Source: Acinetobacter puyangensis (GTDB lineage: Bacteria; Pseudomonadota; Gammaproteobacteria; Pseudomonadales; Moraxellaceae). Taken from it: 64,000 nucleotides of DNA. Positions 37,743 through 48,280 of the stretch are shown here, in pieces. How positions within the stretch are numbered: the stretch's first letter is position 1; every line of letters starts with the position of its first letter. Under the pieces are notes generated by a model, which ran no database searches, was not told where the DNA came from, and worked only from the letters and a program-made list of their open reading frames with translations. The position numbers and the translations under genes are program-made. Location: assembly GCF_900096995.1 (NCBI RefSeq), contig NZ_OANT01000009.1, forward strand, positions 40,612 through 104,611, written 5' to 3'.

Positions 37743-38768
37743 TCAGTGATGGGCAGAAAGAATCTGTTTATCACTGATAAGACGTTGTTCAAAATGTTGC
37801 AATAATTGTGCTACCACTGCAATCGCAATAATATTCGGTTGTTTGGAATGAATGCCCGCTATCCCGATCGGGCAAATCAGCCGTTGTAAATCCTGTGCCA
37901 AATAATCACGAGCTTTTAGGCGTTTTTCAAAAACTGCGCGTTTACTTTTTGAGCCAATCATACCCACATAGCTAAAATTTACTGGCCGAGGTTTTAATGC
38001 GGCAAAGCACAAGTGTAAATCCTGTTGATGATCATGGGTTAAAATTAAAATTGCCCCATACGGCGTAAATTGTTCAATTTCAACCTCTGGCGTATCCGTG
38101 GCAATACAATGTACCTGTGACTGTAAATCGACAGGAAATATGTCATCTCGAGTATCTACCCAGCGAATATGGGCACCCACAGGCAGCAGGCAACGCACAA
38201 TTGCTTCGCCAACATGCCCTGCACCAAATAACAATACATGAAATCCCTGCGGTTGAATTATCTGCCGGAATGTCCAATGTTGTTCTGGAGATTGTTGTAA
38301 AACAGATTGTTTATCCTTTTCCGCTGTGATGTGCCACTGTGAAGCAATTCCATCACTCAGTCCACGAATGATGGCATGTCCTTGTACATATTGCGCTGTA
38401 TACTGCTGTAATTGTGCTGCATACGCCTGCCCTGCCTGTGCTTCGATTTTCTCGAAAGTCAACCACATCACACCGCCACAACATTGTCCTAGTCTGGCAC
38501 TGAGATTAAACCGCTCAAGGTGTGGCAATTGCTGTCTGGGAGTATTGAGCATGGTTTCGGCAATCGCAATGGCTTGCCATTCCAAATGCCCGCCACCAAT
38601 CGTATCTGACTGCTGCAACTGCCCCATGTCATCATAACGTAATAGCATGCTGGCACCCACTTCACGCGGGGTAGAACCTTCAATTTTGGCAACTGTCACC
38701 AAAACCAAAGCCCGATCCTGAGTCAACCATTGGCAAAAATCAGTCCACCACTGTAATGTGTATGACAT
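37743..38768 (-). CDS. xdhC: xanthine dehydrogenase accessory protein XdhC
   Basis: The 341-residue protein inserts the sulfurated molybdenum cofactor into xanthine dehydrogenase. The N-terminal XdhC/CoxI domain shows KIEGSTPREVGASM and GGGHLEWQAI. The C-terminal Rossmann domain shows VLLFGAGHVGEAIV and YVGMIGSKSKRAVF. It follows xdhB by 6 bases as the last gene of xdhABC. Confidence 0.94.
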   Translation of the reverse strand: MSYTLQWWTDFCQWLTQDRALVLVTVAKIEGSTPREVGASMLLRYDDMGQLQQSDTIGGGHLEWQAIAIAETMLNTPRQQLPHLERFNLSARLGQCCGGVMWLTFEKIEAQAGQAYAAQLQQYTAQYVQGHAIIRGLSDGIASQWHITAEKDKQSVLQQSPEQHWTFRQIIQPQGFHVLLFGAGHVGEAIVRCLLPVGAHIRWVDTRDDIFPVDLQSQVHCIATDTPEVEIEQFTPYGAILILTHDHQQDLHLCFAALKPRPVNFSYVGMIGSKSKRAVFEKRLKARDYLAQDLQRLICPIGIAGIHSKQPNIIAIAVVAQLLQHFEQRLISDKQILSAHH

Positions 38769-38774
38769 CGCGAC

Positions 38775-41150
38775 TTAAGCCTGCGGTTTGGGACGATCTG
38801 CCAAGGCATGACCACGCCCCAAGGCAATGGCACGCAAGATTTCTTCGGCAGTTGCAGGTGCATTCAGCTGTAGCGGCGCATCTGCGGGAATCGCAGCCTG
38901 AACAGCCTGTCGAATGGCAGAAAAAACCGATAAACTCAGCATAAAAGGCGGCTCGCCGACAGCTTTGGAACGGTAAATCGTGTCCGAGCTATTTTCATTG
39001 TCAAACAAACTCACATTAAATACCGGTGGGATATCAACACTGGTTGGAATTTTATAGGTGGAAGGTGCATGGGTAAATAATCGTCCGGCATGTTCCCCTG
39101 TCGGTTGCCAATACAATTCCTCATTGGTTAACCAGCCCATACCCTGAATAAAGCCACCTTCAATCTGTCCGATATCAATGGCAGGATTAATCGAACGCCC
39201 CACATCATGCAGGATATCGACACGTAACACTTTCATTTCACCTGTGAGGGTATCAATTGCTACTTCACTGACTGATGCGCCATAAGCGTAATAAAAAAAT
39301 GGACGACCCAAATGATTGACCTGATCATAATGAATTTCAGGCGTTTTATAAAACCCACTGTCCCACAATTGAATCCTTGCCATATAGGCACGATTGACCA
39401 GATCTGCAAATGTCCAGGCCATGCCATTATCCGCCGTGACCAAATGATTTTCAAAGCGGATATGCTCGGCAGTAGTCTGACTTAAACCGGCTGCAAATTC
39501 TGCCAAACGCTGACGAATCTTGATACAGGCATTTTGCACGGCCTTACCATTTAAATCTGCCCCACTGGATGCAGCAGTTGCCGAAGTATTCGGTACTCGG
39601 GAGGTATCCGTTGGTAATAGACGTACTTCATCAATGGGCAGCCCTAACTCGTTGGCCGCAATTTGACGGACTTTGGTATACAAGCCCTGCCCCATTTCTG
39701 TACCACCATGGGTAATCGCTACTGTACCGTCCATATAGATATACACCAAAGCCCCGGCCTGATTATAATGTACGGCATTAAAGGAGATACCGAACATTAA
39801 TGGGGTTAAAGCAATCCCGCGTTTGATCCATGCGTTGTTCTGATTAAACTGCATGATCTCCTGTTTACGCGCATAATACTGACTCCTTTCTAGTAATTGT
39901 GCCACGATTTTTGGTGCGACATTATCCCGTACTTCCGCACCGTAATGGGTATGATCACGGCCTTGTCCTGCCTGCTCGGCAAAAAAATTGACCTGACGCA
40001 CCTGTACCGGATCACATTTTAGATAATGGGCAATATCATCAAGGATATTCTCAATCACAAACATCCCTTGTGGCCCCCCAAAACCACGAAATGCAGTATT
40101 AGACACGGTATTGGTCTTACAGCGTAAATTCTGAATCTGTACCGCATTGAGATAATAGGCATTACCAACATGGCAAATGGCACGTTCATTGACAGGCGCA
40201 GATAAATCCGCTGAAAATCCACAATTGGAGGCAAGCTGGACTTTTAAGCCCTGCAATACACCCTGCTGATCAAATGCCACGTCCCATTCATAACTAAAGC
40301 CATGTCTTTTACCGGTCGAACGCATATCATCATCACGATCCAGACGTAATTTTACAGGGCGACCCAGTCGATGTGCAAACAGTGCAGCAATACAAGCCCA
40401 TTGTGCCGATTGCGATTCTTTACCGCCAAAACCACCACCCATACGACGGCTTTCCACACTGATCTGATGCGCACGCAATCCCAAAGCATGACAAATCAAA
40501 TGCTGCATCTCGGTCGGATGCTGGGTTGAACAATACACTTTTAACGTTTGATCTTCCTGTGGAATGGCATAGGAAATTTGCCCTTCCAGATAAAAATGTT
40601 CCTGTCCGCCCAATGCAATTGAACCGGATAAATGATGCGCTGCTTGATGAAATGCCTGTGCCACATCACCTTGACTAAATTCTACAGGTGGAATCACCCA
40701 AGCTTGTTGTGCAATCGCCTGTTCAATGGTGAGAATCGGTGTTTCAGCTTCATATTCAATTTGTGCCAGTCGTACCGCCTGCCTTGCCTGTTGATAGCTT
40801 CGTGCAGCAACGGCAAATAATGCCTGTCCATAAAACTCAACCTGATCGACTGCAAAAATCGGATCATCTTTTAAAATTGGACCACAGTTATTTTCCGCAG
40901 GAATATCCTGTGCAGTGAACACAGCATATACGCCTGATGCAGCACGTACTGCGTCCAGATTCATCTGTTTGATTTTACCCCGTGCGCACTGGGAAAAACC
41001 GACTGCGACATACAACGTATTTTCCAGCTCAGGTAAATCATCAATATAAATTGCCTGACCCGTCACATGTAAATGTGCGCTTTCATGGGGAATAGATTGG
41101 CCCGCTTTGGCAGAGGACTTGGCTTTTAACACATCAAGAGATTGATTCAT
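38775..41150 (-). CDS. xdhB: xanthine dehydrogenase, molybdopterin-binding subunit
   Basis: The large 791-residue subunit carries the molybdenum centre that oxidises hypoxanthine to xanthine and then urate. Visible motifs include GGQEHFYLEGQ, RRMGGGFGGKESQ, AFRGFGGPQGMFVIE, TEMGQGLYTKVRQ and the late catalytic Glu region KAVGEPPFMLS. The start codon has a very strong ribosome site, AGGAGG, lying at the end of xdhA; only 1 base separates the two genes. Confidence 0.96.
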   Translation of the reverse strand: MNQSLDVLKAKSSAKAGQSIPHESAHLHVTGQAIYIDDLPELENTLYVAVGFSQCARGKIKQMNLDAVRAASGVYAVFTAQDIPAENNCGPILKDDPIFAVDQVEFYGQALFAVAARSYQQARQAVRLAQIEYEAETPILTIEQAIAQQAWVIPPVEFSQGDVAQAFHQAAHHLSGSIALGGQEHFYLEGQISYAIPQEDQTLKVYCSTQHPTEMQHLICHALGLRAHQISVESRRMGGGFGGKESQSAQWACIAALFAHRLGRPVKLRLDRDDDMRSTGKRHGFSYEWDVAFDQQGVLQGLKVQLASNCGFSADLSAPVNERAICHVGNAYYLNAVQIQNLRCKTNTVSNTAFRGFGGPQGMFVIENILDDIAHYLKCDPVQVRQVNFFAEQAGQGRDHTHYGAEVRDNVAPKIVAQLLERSQYYARKQEIMQFNQNNAWIKRGIALTPLMFGISFNAVHYNQAGALVYIYMDGTVAITHGGTEMGQGLYTKVRQIAANELGLPIDEVRLLPTDTSRVPNTSATAASSGADLNGKAVQNACIKIRQRLAEFAAGLSQTTAEHIRFENHLVTADNGMAWTFADLVNRAYMARIQLWDSGFYKTPEIHYDQVNHLGRPFFYYAYGASVSEVAIDTLTGEMKVLRVDILHDVGRSINPAIDIGQIEGGFIQGMGWLTNEELYWQPTGEHAGRLFTHAPSTYKIPTSVDIPPVFNVSLFDNENSSDTIYRSKAVGEPPFMLSLSVFSAIRQAVQAAIPADAPLQLNAPATAEEILRAIALGRGHALADRPKPQA

Positions 41151-41151
41151 G

Positions 41152-42669
41152 TTAAACCTCCTGTACTGTAATTAAATCGTCCAAACGTAGCACGCCGACG
41201 TTATTTTGATCTTGTTGCTCAAGATAAAAACGCTGTAAACAGTTTTGTGCACTATACAGACGATAAGCTGAACTGGCCCGACCATCATCAAGCGGTTGAT
41301 AATCCAGTGCCAGTTGCTGCTGTGCCTGAGTAATTAATTCCTGTGTCAGTACTTTAGCCAGTAAAAATTGTTCAGTATGCAAAGCCCGCTTTGGAATTGC
41401 CGCCATACCGCCATAGGCAATCTTGATCGACTGTATCACCTGCTGGTCATCGAGTTGCATACTAAACGCTGCACACACGGCAGAAATATCCTGCTCAAAG
41501 CGTTTGGAAATTTTATAGCTTGCCACTTTAAAATAATCTTTTTGTGCGGGTTCAATCACAGGAATAATCAGAGTGTCGACAAATTCACCCTGCTGCAAGG
41601 CGGTTTTTTGATAGCCTAAATAAAAATCTTCCAGTGCAATTTCCCGGGTTTGATCACCCTGTCTTAAACGTAAGCGACTATTCAGGGTAATCAAGGCCGG
41701 CATAGAATCACCAATAGGTGAACCATTGGCAATATTCCCACCCAATGTCCCTGCATTTTTAATCGGCATGGAAGCAAAGCGTCGTGCCAGTTCATGTAAC
41801 TCTGGATAATGCTGAGTGATCACATCAAAGGCATCGTTTAAACAAACGCTTGCACCGATCTCGATCGTTTGCTGCAAAGTTTTAATCTGTTTTAATTCGG
41901 CAACTTTACCAATATACAGCATGTCGCCTAAATCACGTCCCAGCTTAGTCACCCATAAACCAACATCGGTGCTACCTGCAACAATACGGGCTTGTGGATA
42001 TTGCTGGCGTAACTGGGCAAAGCGTTGCACACTGGTCGGCGCAAAATAATTTTGTTTTTCAGTATGATATTCCAAATCCGGCAATCGTTGTAAGGCCTGT
42101 AATGCTAGTTCAATTTGCTGTTTTTGTAACCGCACAGGTGCATAATCATATGTCTTTAAAGCGGCTTCCAAAATTGGGCGATAACCGGTACAACGACATA
42201 AATTCCCTGATAAATAATGGCTAATCGTCGCTTTATTTGGCGTGTTCAACTCATTTTCATACATCGCCCACAAAGACATAATAAATCCGGGTGTACAAAA
42301 ACCACATTGCGATCCATGACACTCAACCATGGCATGCTGTACAGGATGTAAATCATGCGGAGTAGACGCAGGTAAAAATTGCTGTAAATCTTCAACTGTA
42401 AACAATGCCTTGCCATCAAGGGTTGACAAAAACTGAATACAGGCATTGACATTACGTAACTGTAATTTGCCTGCAACCAGTTCACCCACCACAACGGTAC
42501 ATGCACCACAATCGCCCTCTGCACAACCTTCTTTGGTACCAGTTTGCCGTGTTTTCCCAGCAGATGTTGTTAACTCACGCAAATATTGTAAAACCGTTAA
42601 AGTCGGTGCAACATCAACAATTTGTTGACATTGTCCACGAAACCAAAACGAAATTGGACGCGTAAACAT
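41152..42669 (-). CDS. xdhA: xanthine dehydrogenase, Fe-S/FAD subunit
   Basis: The small subunit carries two [2Fe-2S] clusters and FAD. Cluster motifs are CAEGDCGACTVVVGE and QCGFCTPGFIMS with GNLCRCTGYRPILEA. The FAD domain shows RIVAGSTDVGLWVTK and IKNAGTLGGNIANGSPIGD. The frame is open from 42795, but ATG 42669 has AAGGAAGAG just upstream and gives the normal N-terminus (505 residues). First gene of xdhABC. It would pass electrons from the Mo centre to NAD+. Confidence 0.95.
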   Translation of the reverse strand: MFTRPISFWFRGQCQQIVDVAPTLTVLQYLRELTTSAGKTRQTGTKEGCAEGDCGACTVVVGELVAGKLQLRNVNACIQFLSTLDGKALFTVEDLQQFLPASTPHDLHPVQHAMVECHGSQCGFCTPGFIMSLWAMYENELNTPNKATISHYLSGNLCRCTGYRPILEAALKTYDYAPVRLQKQQIELALQALQRLPDLEYHTEKQNYFAPTSVQRFAQLRQQYPQARIVAGSTDVGLWVTKLGRDLGDMLYIGKVAELKQIKTLQQTIEIGASVCLNDAFDVITQHYPELHELARRFASMPIKNAGTLGGNIANGSPIGDSMPALITLNSRLRLRQGDQTREIALEDFYLGYQKTALQQGEFVDTLIIPVIEPAQKDYFKVASYKISKRFEQDISAVCAAFSMQLDDQQVIQSIKIAYGGMAAIPKRALHTEQFLLAKVLTQELITQAQQQLALDYQPLDDGRASSAYRLYSAQNCLQRFYLEQQDQNNVGVLRLDDLITVQEV

Positions 42670-42949
42670 ATCTCTTCCTTTATATTTGCATACTGCTATA
42701 TCCCTGATCATGCAGCAAATATAATGCCAATAGCAACTTAAAAAACAAGCAATTAAATAATAACAAATATCATTTAAACAAGCATATAAAAGCAAAACAT
42801 TTGATCATTGATGATAGTGTAACGACAAAACCTCAATAATTTTTAAATTTCTATTCTTCTATAAAAATATAAACTTCGATTCTCTGAACATCAAGTCGGT
42901 TTTCTGCTACAATGCGCAACTTGTTTTAATAGCCAAGTACGACTTTACG

Positions 42950-43504
42950 ATGAGTATGCAGCAATCTTATTCAGATATTTTAACCGCCATTGGTGAAGAT
43001 CTTGATCGCCCTGGTTTAAAAGACACGCCAATCCGTGCTGCAAAGGCATTTACTTTCCTTACTTCTGGCTATCAAAAAGATCTAAAAGAAGTCACCAATG
43101 ATGCTGTATTCCCATCAGAGAATCGGGAAATGGTCTTGGTGAAGAATATCGAATTCTATTCCCTTTGCGAACATCATTTATTACCATTTTATGGACGAGT
43201 ACATATTGGCTATTTACCTGAAGGTCAGGTATTAGGCTTATCTAAATTTGCCCGCATTACCGAAATGTTTGCCCGTCGTTTACAAATTCAAGAAAATTTA
43301 ACTCAGCAAATTGCTGAGGCTATTGTTGAAGTGACTGGTGCACGTGGCGCAGCGGTCGTCATTGATTCTGCGCATATGTGTATGATGATGCGTGGTGTCG
43401 GTAAACAACAATCGACTACACGTACTGTGTGTTTTCTGGGTGAACTGAAAAACAATGAACAGGCACGCCGTGAGTTTTTAAGCGCTGTCCCAGAAAGCTA
43501 CTAA
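42950..43504 (+). CDS. folE: GTP cyclohydrolase I
   Basis: Converts GTP to dihydroneopterin triphosphate, the first step of tetrahydrofolate synthesis. The zinc site is visible as Cys in [12 protein letters not shown] and in HMCMMMRG. The [15 protein letters not shown] motif and GTP-binding residues are conserved over 184 residues. Two close ATGs (42950 and 42956) exist; the first is kept. A perfect terminator follows. Confidence 0.95.
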   Translation: MSMQQSYSDILTAIGEDLDRPGLKDTPIRAAKAFTFLTSGYQKDLKEVTNDAVFPSENREMVLVKNIEFYSLCEHHLLPFYGRVHIGYLPEGQVLGLSKFARITEMFARRLQIQENLTQQIAEAIVEVTGARGAAVVIDSAHMCMMMRGVGKQQSTTRTVCFLGELKNNEQARREFLSAVPESY

Positions 43505-43520
43505 ATCTTATTTCTGATCT

Positions 43521-43555
43521 AAAAATGCCAAGTCCGTCGACTTGGCATTTTTGTT
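43521..43555 (+). terminator. folE terminator
   Basis: AAAAATGCCAAGTC-CGTC-GACTTGGCATTTTT is a perfect 14-bp stem with a T tail. Being symmetric, it may also serve the convergent carbonic anhydrase gene. Confidence 0.93.
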
Positions 43556-43584
43556 TAATGAAAATTTTCACTTACTATGAATAC

Positions 43585-44196
43585 TTAATAGTCCAGAAAG
43601 GTGACTTCACCGGTTTCCAGCGAATATTCAGCCCCAACCACCACTAATTTCCCCTGCTCAATTAATTTTTCCAGCACCGCTGAACCATGTCGTAACTGAT
43701 TCACCGATGCAAATACATTGGCACGTACTGCATGTTTGGATAACTTCTCAATATCATTTTTGAGTTCAGTATGAAATAAAATCTCGACCGATGGGCGCAC
43801 CCGATTCACAATTGACATTAGATTTTGCGAAGGTAGTTTATCCGGATTCTGTAAAGTTTCAATGGTTGCCTGAACTGCACCACAATGGCTATGTCCAAGA
43901 ACGACAACTACAGGGCAATCATAGCGTTCGGCAGCAAACTCTACACTTCCCACCTGCGAAGGTGCCACAATATTACCTGCTACACGAATCACAAATAAAT
44001 CACCCAATCCCTGATCAAATACCATTTCTGCTGGCACTCGGGAATCTGAACAGCCCAGAATAATGGCAAAAGGATTCTGATCTTCTGCTAATTCTGCACG
44101 TTCCTGATGAGAAAGATGCTTATAACCGACTTTACCCTGAATAAAGTTTTGATTGCCTGCTTTAAGACGTTGTAAGGCTTCTTGAGCACTTAACAT
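43585..44196 (-). CDS. beta-carbonic anhydrase
   Basis: A 203-residue zinc enzyme interconverting carbon dioxide and bicarbonate. The ligands lie in GCSDSRVPAE and GHSHCGAVQA, giving Cys, Asp, His and Cys in the family order. ATG 44196 (MLSAQEALQRLKAGN) is chosen because GGGAA lies 6 bases upstream and family proteins begin here. An ATG at 44256 would add 20 residues not typical of the family. It stands alone, convergent with folE. Confidence 0.93.
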   Translation of the reverse strand: MLSAQEALQRLKAGNQNFIQGKVGYKHLSHQERAELAEDQNPFAIILGCSDSRVPAEMVFDQGLGDLFVIRVAGNIVAPSQVGSVEFAAERYDCPVVVVLGHSHCGAVQATIETLQNPDKLPSQNLMSIVNRVRPSVEILFHTELKNDIEKLSKHAVRANVFASVNQLRHGSAVLEKLIEQGKLVVVGAEYSLETGEVTFLDY

Positions 44197-44498
44197 GAAA
44201 ATTCCCGTAACTTGCAAATGTTCGATCATTTTAAGAGGGTTACTGGTAATTGTCATTAGACAAAAACTACCTTTTCAACAAAATATGTTTAGCGCTTATC
44301 CAGATTTATTGTTTTGATAGAAAACAGACCTTGTCCCTTTTTTCTCCTTTTCATATCTTTTTTAAAATTAAAATATGGATTGAAATATATAGATTCAGAT
44401 AAGCTTTTTATCTTTTGCTGTTAAATGAAGAAGTTGTAATTTATGATTGATGGACTTATTGATTCCGAATCTACCGTTTTTAATTCAGGTTTATTTTT

Positions 44499-45494
44499 AT
44501 GCACAGCAAAGCTCAAGCACTACTCGAAGCACATCTCGCCTTTATTAAAAATCAATTACAGCAAGGTGAGATCGTGACACAAGAAGTATTGGGCTTTTTT
44601 GACTGGTTTAAAACTCAGAAAATCACTGACCTATGGTGTTCACAGCACATTACAGCCCTATTGCAACAACAAATTTTATTGACACCTGCCACCGATCATC
44701 TTATTCAGCAAATCCAGCAGCATATTACACTTGCCCTGCAACATCCGCATAATGAACATACAACCATTGAAGAAGTTTTACCTGTTGAAACTATTGACCA
44801 GATTGCTCAGTACATTGCCTCAAAATCTAACCATCGTAAAAAACTCATCAAACAACTGGTTCATAATCCTGTTTATATCGAACTTATCAGCAATCTAGTA
44901 CAACAAAGCCTACAAGACTATGTAGATCAATCCGTAGTGGCTAAAAAAATCCCGGGTGTCGGTTCTTTTATGAAAATGGGAAAATCCGTGATTGAACGCG
45001 CCACTGATCGCACATTCGATGATGCACTGCGACTTTATTTACATAAAAATTTCAATAAATTAAGCCAATTAAGTGAAAAACTCATTACCCAACACCTTGA
45101 TGATGACAAACTCTATCAATTACAGGCAAAACTTTGGCACAAAATTAAAAAAGCTCCTTTATCTACTTTGCAACACTATATTGTGATTGAAGATCTTCCA
45201 CAAACCGTGGCAATGGGTGAACAAGTCTGGAATCATATCCGTCAGACAGATTATCTTCAGGCACAAATCACATCGGGGGTAGATGCTTGGGTAGAACGCC
45301 ATGCACAGGATACTTTTGCACAGGCCTTGCAGGATATCAATATCGACGAAAACTTATTAAGAACAGAACTTTATCAACTCATTATGCCCATTTTAAATCA
45401 AGTCATTGATCAGGGTTATTTATTGGATCGCGCAAGATTTTATCTGGAACAGTTTTATAATTCTGATGAAGTGAAGCATATTTTAGATCAATAA
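44499..45494 (+). CDS. conserved-looking helical protein of unknown function
   Basis: A 331-residue soluble, strongly helical and Gln-rich protein with no signal peptide or membrane segment. The centre holds a Gly/Lys-rich motif KKIPGVGSFMKMGKSVIERA (about 148-167) flanked by two similar helical halves. The first half shows HNPVYIELISNLVQQSLQDYV and the last LLRTELYQLIMPILNQVIDQGY. I do not recognise a family. It is single-gene, with a strong terminator, and codon use resembles its neighbours. Confidence 0.75.
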   Translation: MHSKAQALLEAHLAFIKNQLQQGEIVTQEVLGFFDWFKTQKITDLWCSQHITALLQQQILLTPATDHLIQQIQQHITLALQHPHNEHTTIEEVLPVETIDQIAQYIASKSNHRKKLIKQLVHNPVYIELISNLVQQSLQDYVDQSVVAKKIPGVGSFMKMGKSVIERATDRTFDDALRLYLHKNFNKLSQLSEKLITQHLDDDKLYQLQAKLWHKIKKAPLSTLQHYIVIEDLPQTVAMGEQVWNHIRQTDYLQAQITSGVDAWVERHAQDTFAQALQDINIDENLLRTELYQLIMPILNQVIDQGYLLDRARFYLEQFYNSDEVKHILDQ

Positions 45495-45523
45495 AAAGCG
45501 ACCTCTATTGAGATCGCTTTTCA
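45493..45523. terminator. bidirectional terminator
   Basis: AAAAGCGA and TCGCTTTT with inner CTC/GAG pairing form a stem between convergent genes. A and T runs on both sides let it end both the unknown gene and the TonB-dependent receptor gene. Confidence 0.85.
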
Positions 45524-45539
45524 ACCTATGAAAATAAAC

Positions 45540-47732
45540 TTAGAAAGAATATTTTAAAGAAGCATAATAAGCTCGACCCGGCTCATTATAAGTTTGGTTA
45601 ACTGTTGTATCACGTAATTTTTGTTCATCAAATAAATTACTTACCCCAAGTCGCCCGCTAAAATTCTGATTGAATTTATAACCAAAATTAATTCCCACTA
45701 AACTATAACTTTTGATTGATGTGGTGGTAATACCTGTACGATTTTCAAGAGAAGTTTCCGCATACTCGCGAGGTTTTTGACGACCATATTGAGTATAAAC
45801 AAAGTTTACATCTGCCTTGTCAGTAACTTTATAATTAAAAATAGAGTTAATGGTATAATTGGGTACAATTGAAAGTCGGTTACCAGTTTTTTTATTGATG
45901 GAGTCTTTCATCCAAGTAAAATTATTGGTCCAACTGATGTCCCCCCAGTCTAGCCCTATACTTCCTTCTACACCTTGTACTAATGCTTCAGGAATGTTAA
46001 CCCAATCTAAGACATTATATGTGGTTGTACCAATTGTAGTTTGGCTTACAACTGTATCCCCCGCAGTGATTTTATTTTTATAATCGTTACGGAACCATGC
46101 CAAACTTGCACTCACAATATCCTTCTGAAATTGAATCCCGATTTCTTTATTGACAGATGTTTCAGGTTTCAAATCGGCATCGCCCTGTAATACACACTGA
46201 GTTAATCCAATTGGACAACCATTACCAGAAGTGGATAATAAATATCCTTCAGCATTTTGATACATATTAGGTGCTTTATAGGCACGGGCAATGCCGCCTT
46301 TTAAAGTAAAATAATCATTTAAACTATGAGTAATATTTAAACTTGGACTCCAGTTTGAACCTGATTTACTGTGGTCATCGAACCGTAATGCAAGTACCAC
46401 ATCGGTGCTATCTGTTACTTTAATATTATCTTCAAGATAGGCAGAGGCAATACGAGAATCCATTTTAGTCCTATCACCAGTTGTTAATACTTCAGCAAGA
46501 CTAGCAGATGAAGTTGAACCGGTCGTATTTGCAGTATCCGTGAAATCGTCTTCAACCCATTCTACGCCTATTGTTAGATTTTGTGGAAACTGTACTTCAA
46601 ATGGAATATTAGCTTCAGCATTAAAACGTAAAGTATCCAAAATAGATGTCGGGCGATCTGTTGTACTATTAATAGTGCCTTCTACTCGTCCAGTAGTTCC
46701 TTCAGTTAAACGCTTATTTCTGGTTTGGTCATACGATGCAAGCAATTTTGTTTTCCCCCAATCCCAATCTCCTTCATGGGTGAGCGCAAAACTTGTACGA
46801 TACATCGTATTGGTTTCAGTACCAATTAAGGATAATAGGTCTGAATTGGTTGTAAAATCACTGTTACTATTTTGTGTATCTCCAGCATAGTCGTTACCTT
46901 GACGGCTTGAACCAACATCTAATAATAATGTCTGATGATCTGTTACCTGCCATGCCAGACGAGCATTAATATCTTTATTCCTTACCCCTTCCTTACCAGC
47001 TGCACGAGTTCCCGATTCATTTACAGGATTAAGATCGGCTGCATCGCCTTCACTCTTATTATAATTTCCATATAATCGATAAGATAATACATCCTTAAGA
47101 ATTGGCCCACTTAAATTGAACCCAACACGATAGGACGAACCTTCTTTAGAATTTTCTGGTTGATTGGTATATGTTTCAATAGAACCATGCGTTTCATTGG
47201 TCACTTTTTTAGTAATGATATTAACTACGCCACCCATTGCGCCATTACCATAGCGTGCGGCAGCTGGACCACGTAATACTTCAATTGACTCAATTGCTTC
47301 AGCTGGAACCCAGTTAGAATCGCCACGAGTATCACGCTCTCCACGCCAACCATAACGTACCGAATTACGAGACGTTACGGGCTTTCCATCAATTAAAATC
47401 AAGGTATTTTCCGGTCCCATACCACGGATATCGATTTGACGATTATTTCCGCGCTGTCCTGTTGCACTATTTCCTGTCAAGTTTACACCCGGCATACGGC
47501 GAATAATTTCGGAAATATCATTTACGACAGGCGTTTGCTCTAAATCTTCGGCTGTGATTGTAGAAGCCCCTAATGATTGTTTTACCTGCTCTTCAGCGGT
47601 CACTACAATCGTATTTAATTTGACAATATTTTCTTCCGGTATGTCTTCTGCGGCAAAAATCTGGTTGCTTGCCATACCCGCTAAAATAATTGAAAGAGAA
47701 AGCACATTTTTTGCAAACTGATGATTCATCAT
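45540..47732 (-). CDS. TonB-dependent receptor, FepA-like
   Basis: An outer-membrane receptor whose best match is the catecholate siderophore (FepA/PfeA/PirA) group. A signal peptide (SIILAGMASNQIFA) precedes the TonB box NTIVVTAEE. The plug shows RQIDIRGMGPENTLILIDG, IESIEVLRGPAAARYGNGAMGG (split: IESIEVLRGPAAARY and GNGAMGG) and VVNIITKK. The barrel ends YYASLKYSF. The frame is open from 47786; ATGs at 47732 and 47729 follow GGAG by 4 and 7 bases and give a normal signal peptide. A possible Fur box lies about 85 bases upstream. Confidence 0.93.
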   Translation of the reverse strand: MMNHQFAKNVLSLSIILAGMASNQIFAAEDIPEENIVKLNTIVVTAEEQVKQSLGASTITAEDLEQTPVVNDISEIIRRMPGVNLTGNSATGQRGNNRQIDIRGMGPENTLILIDGKPVTSRNSVRYGWRGERDTRGDSNWVPAEAIESIEVLRGPAAARYGNGAMGGVVNIITKKVTNETHGSIETYTNQPENSKEGSSYRVGFNLSGPILKDVLSYRLYGNYNKSEGDAADLNPVNESGTRAAGKEGVRNKDINARLAWQVTDHQTLLLDVGSSRQGNDYAGDTQNSNSDFTTNSDLLSLIGTETNTMYRTSFALTHEGDWDWGKTKLLASYDQTRNKRLTEGTTGRVEGTINSTTDRPTSILDTLRFNAEANIPFEVQFPQNLTIGVEWVEDDFTDTANTTGSTSSASLAEVLTTGDRTKMDSRIASAYLEDNIKVTDSTDVVLALRFDDHSKSGSNWSPSLNITHSLNDYFTLKGGIARAYKAPNMYQNAEGYLLSTSGNGCPIGLTQCVLQGDADLKPETSVNKEIGIQFQKDIVSASLAWFRNDYKNKITAGDTVVSQTTIGTTTYNVLDWVNIPEALVQGVEGSIGLDWGDISWTNNFTWMKDSINKKTGNRLSIVPNYTINSIFNYKVTDKADVNFVYTQYGRQKPREYAETSLENRTGITTTSIKSYSLVGINFGYKFNQNFSGRLGVSNLFDEQKLRDTTVNQTYNEPGRAYYASLKYSF

Positions 47733-47808
47733 CAAACTCCTACAAATACTACAAAATAGATAAAAAAGTTTAGAGAATGTTAACAAAGTAAATCTAAATT
47801 AAATACTG

Positions 47809-47830
47809 ATGAATAATAATTCTTATTAAC
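47809..47830. promoter_or_regulatory. possible Fur box upstream of FepA-like receptor
   Basis: GATGAATAATAATTCTTATT contains the dyad AATAA/TTATT and matches the Fur consensus at about 11 of 19 positions. It is weaker than the boxes at 32948 and 33095. Confidence 0.4.
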
Positions 47831-48280
47831 AAACACGAATAAATCTATTTTACCGATCACATTAACATTTCCGCCTAAAAAAACACCATAATTGTGCAAA
47901 AATATCTTTTGTGATTTCATAGTCAATAAATATAATATTTATAAAAAACAATTAATTATATTTATATGTATATATTTTATACAAAAAAATAAATTATCAA
48001 TATTTGAAAAATAATGGATTTTTTGTTTATTTTTGTAAGTTAAATTATCAAAAATAGTGTCAGATTGCTATTTAGAAACAAAAATCCATTTATTAACGAT
48101 GTTGTGAACAGACTAGGTATGTGAAAAGTTCAACTAAACTTTTAAGATACATAGAATTTTACTTTAATCTATACTTTTTTATAGTGAATACGGTAGTCTC
48201 AACTTTAATTTATCTTTTTTGTTCAATAAATATACCTAAATAGATAAATAAGTATAAATTTCAACCTTTTAAAAAATTAA
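47831..48280. other. very AT-rich gap between two receptor genes
   Basis: About 450 bases of strongly AT-rich sequence with no credible reading frame. It presumably holds the promoter of the FepA-like receptor. The sharply different GC-rich hairpin block begins at its right end. Confidence 0.5.
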
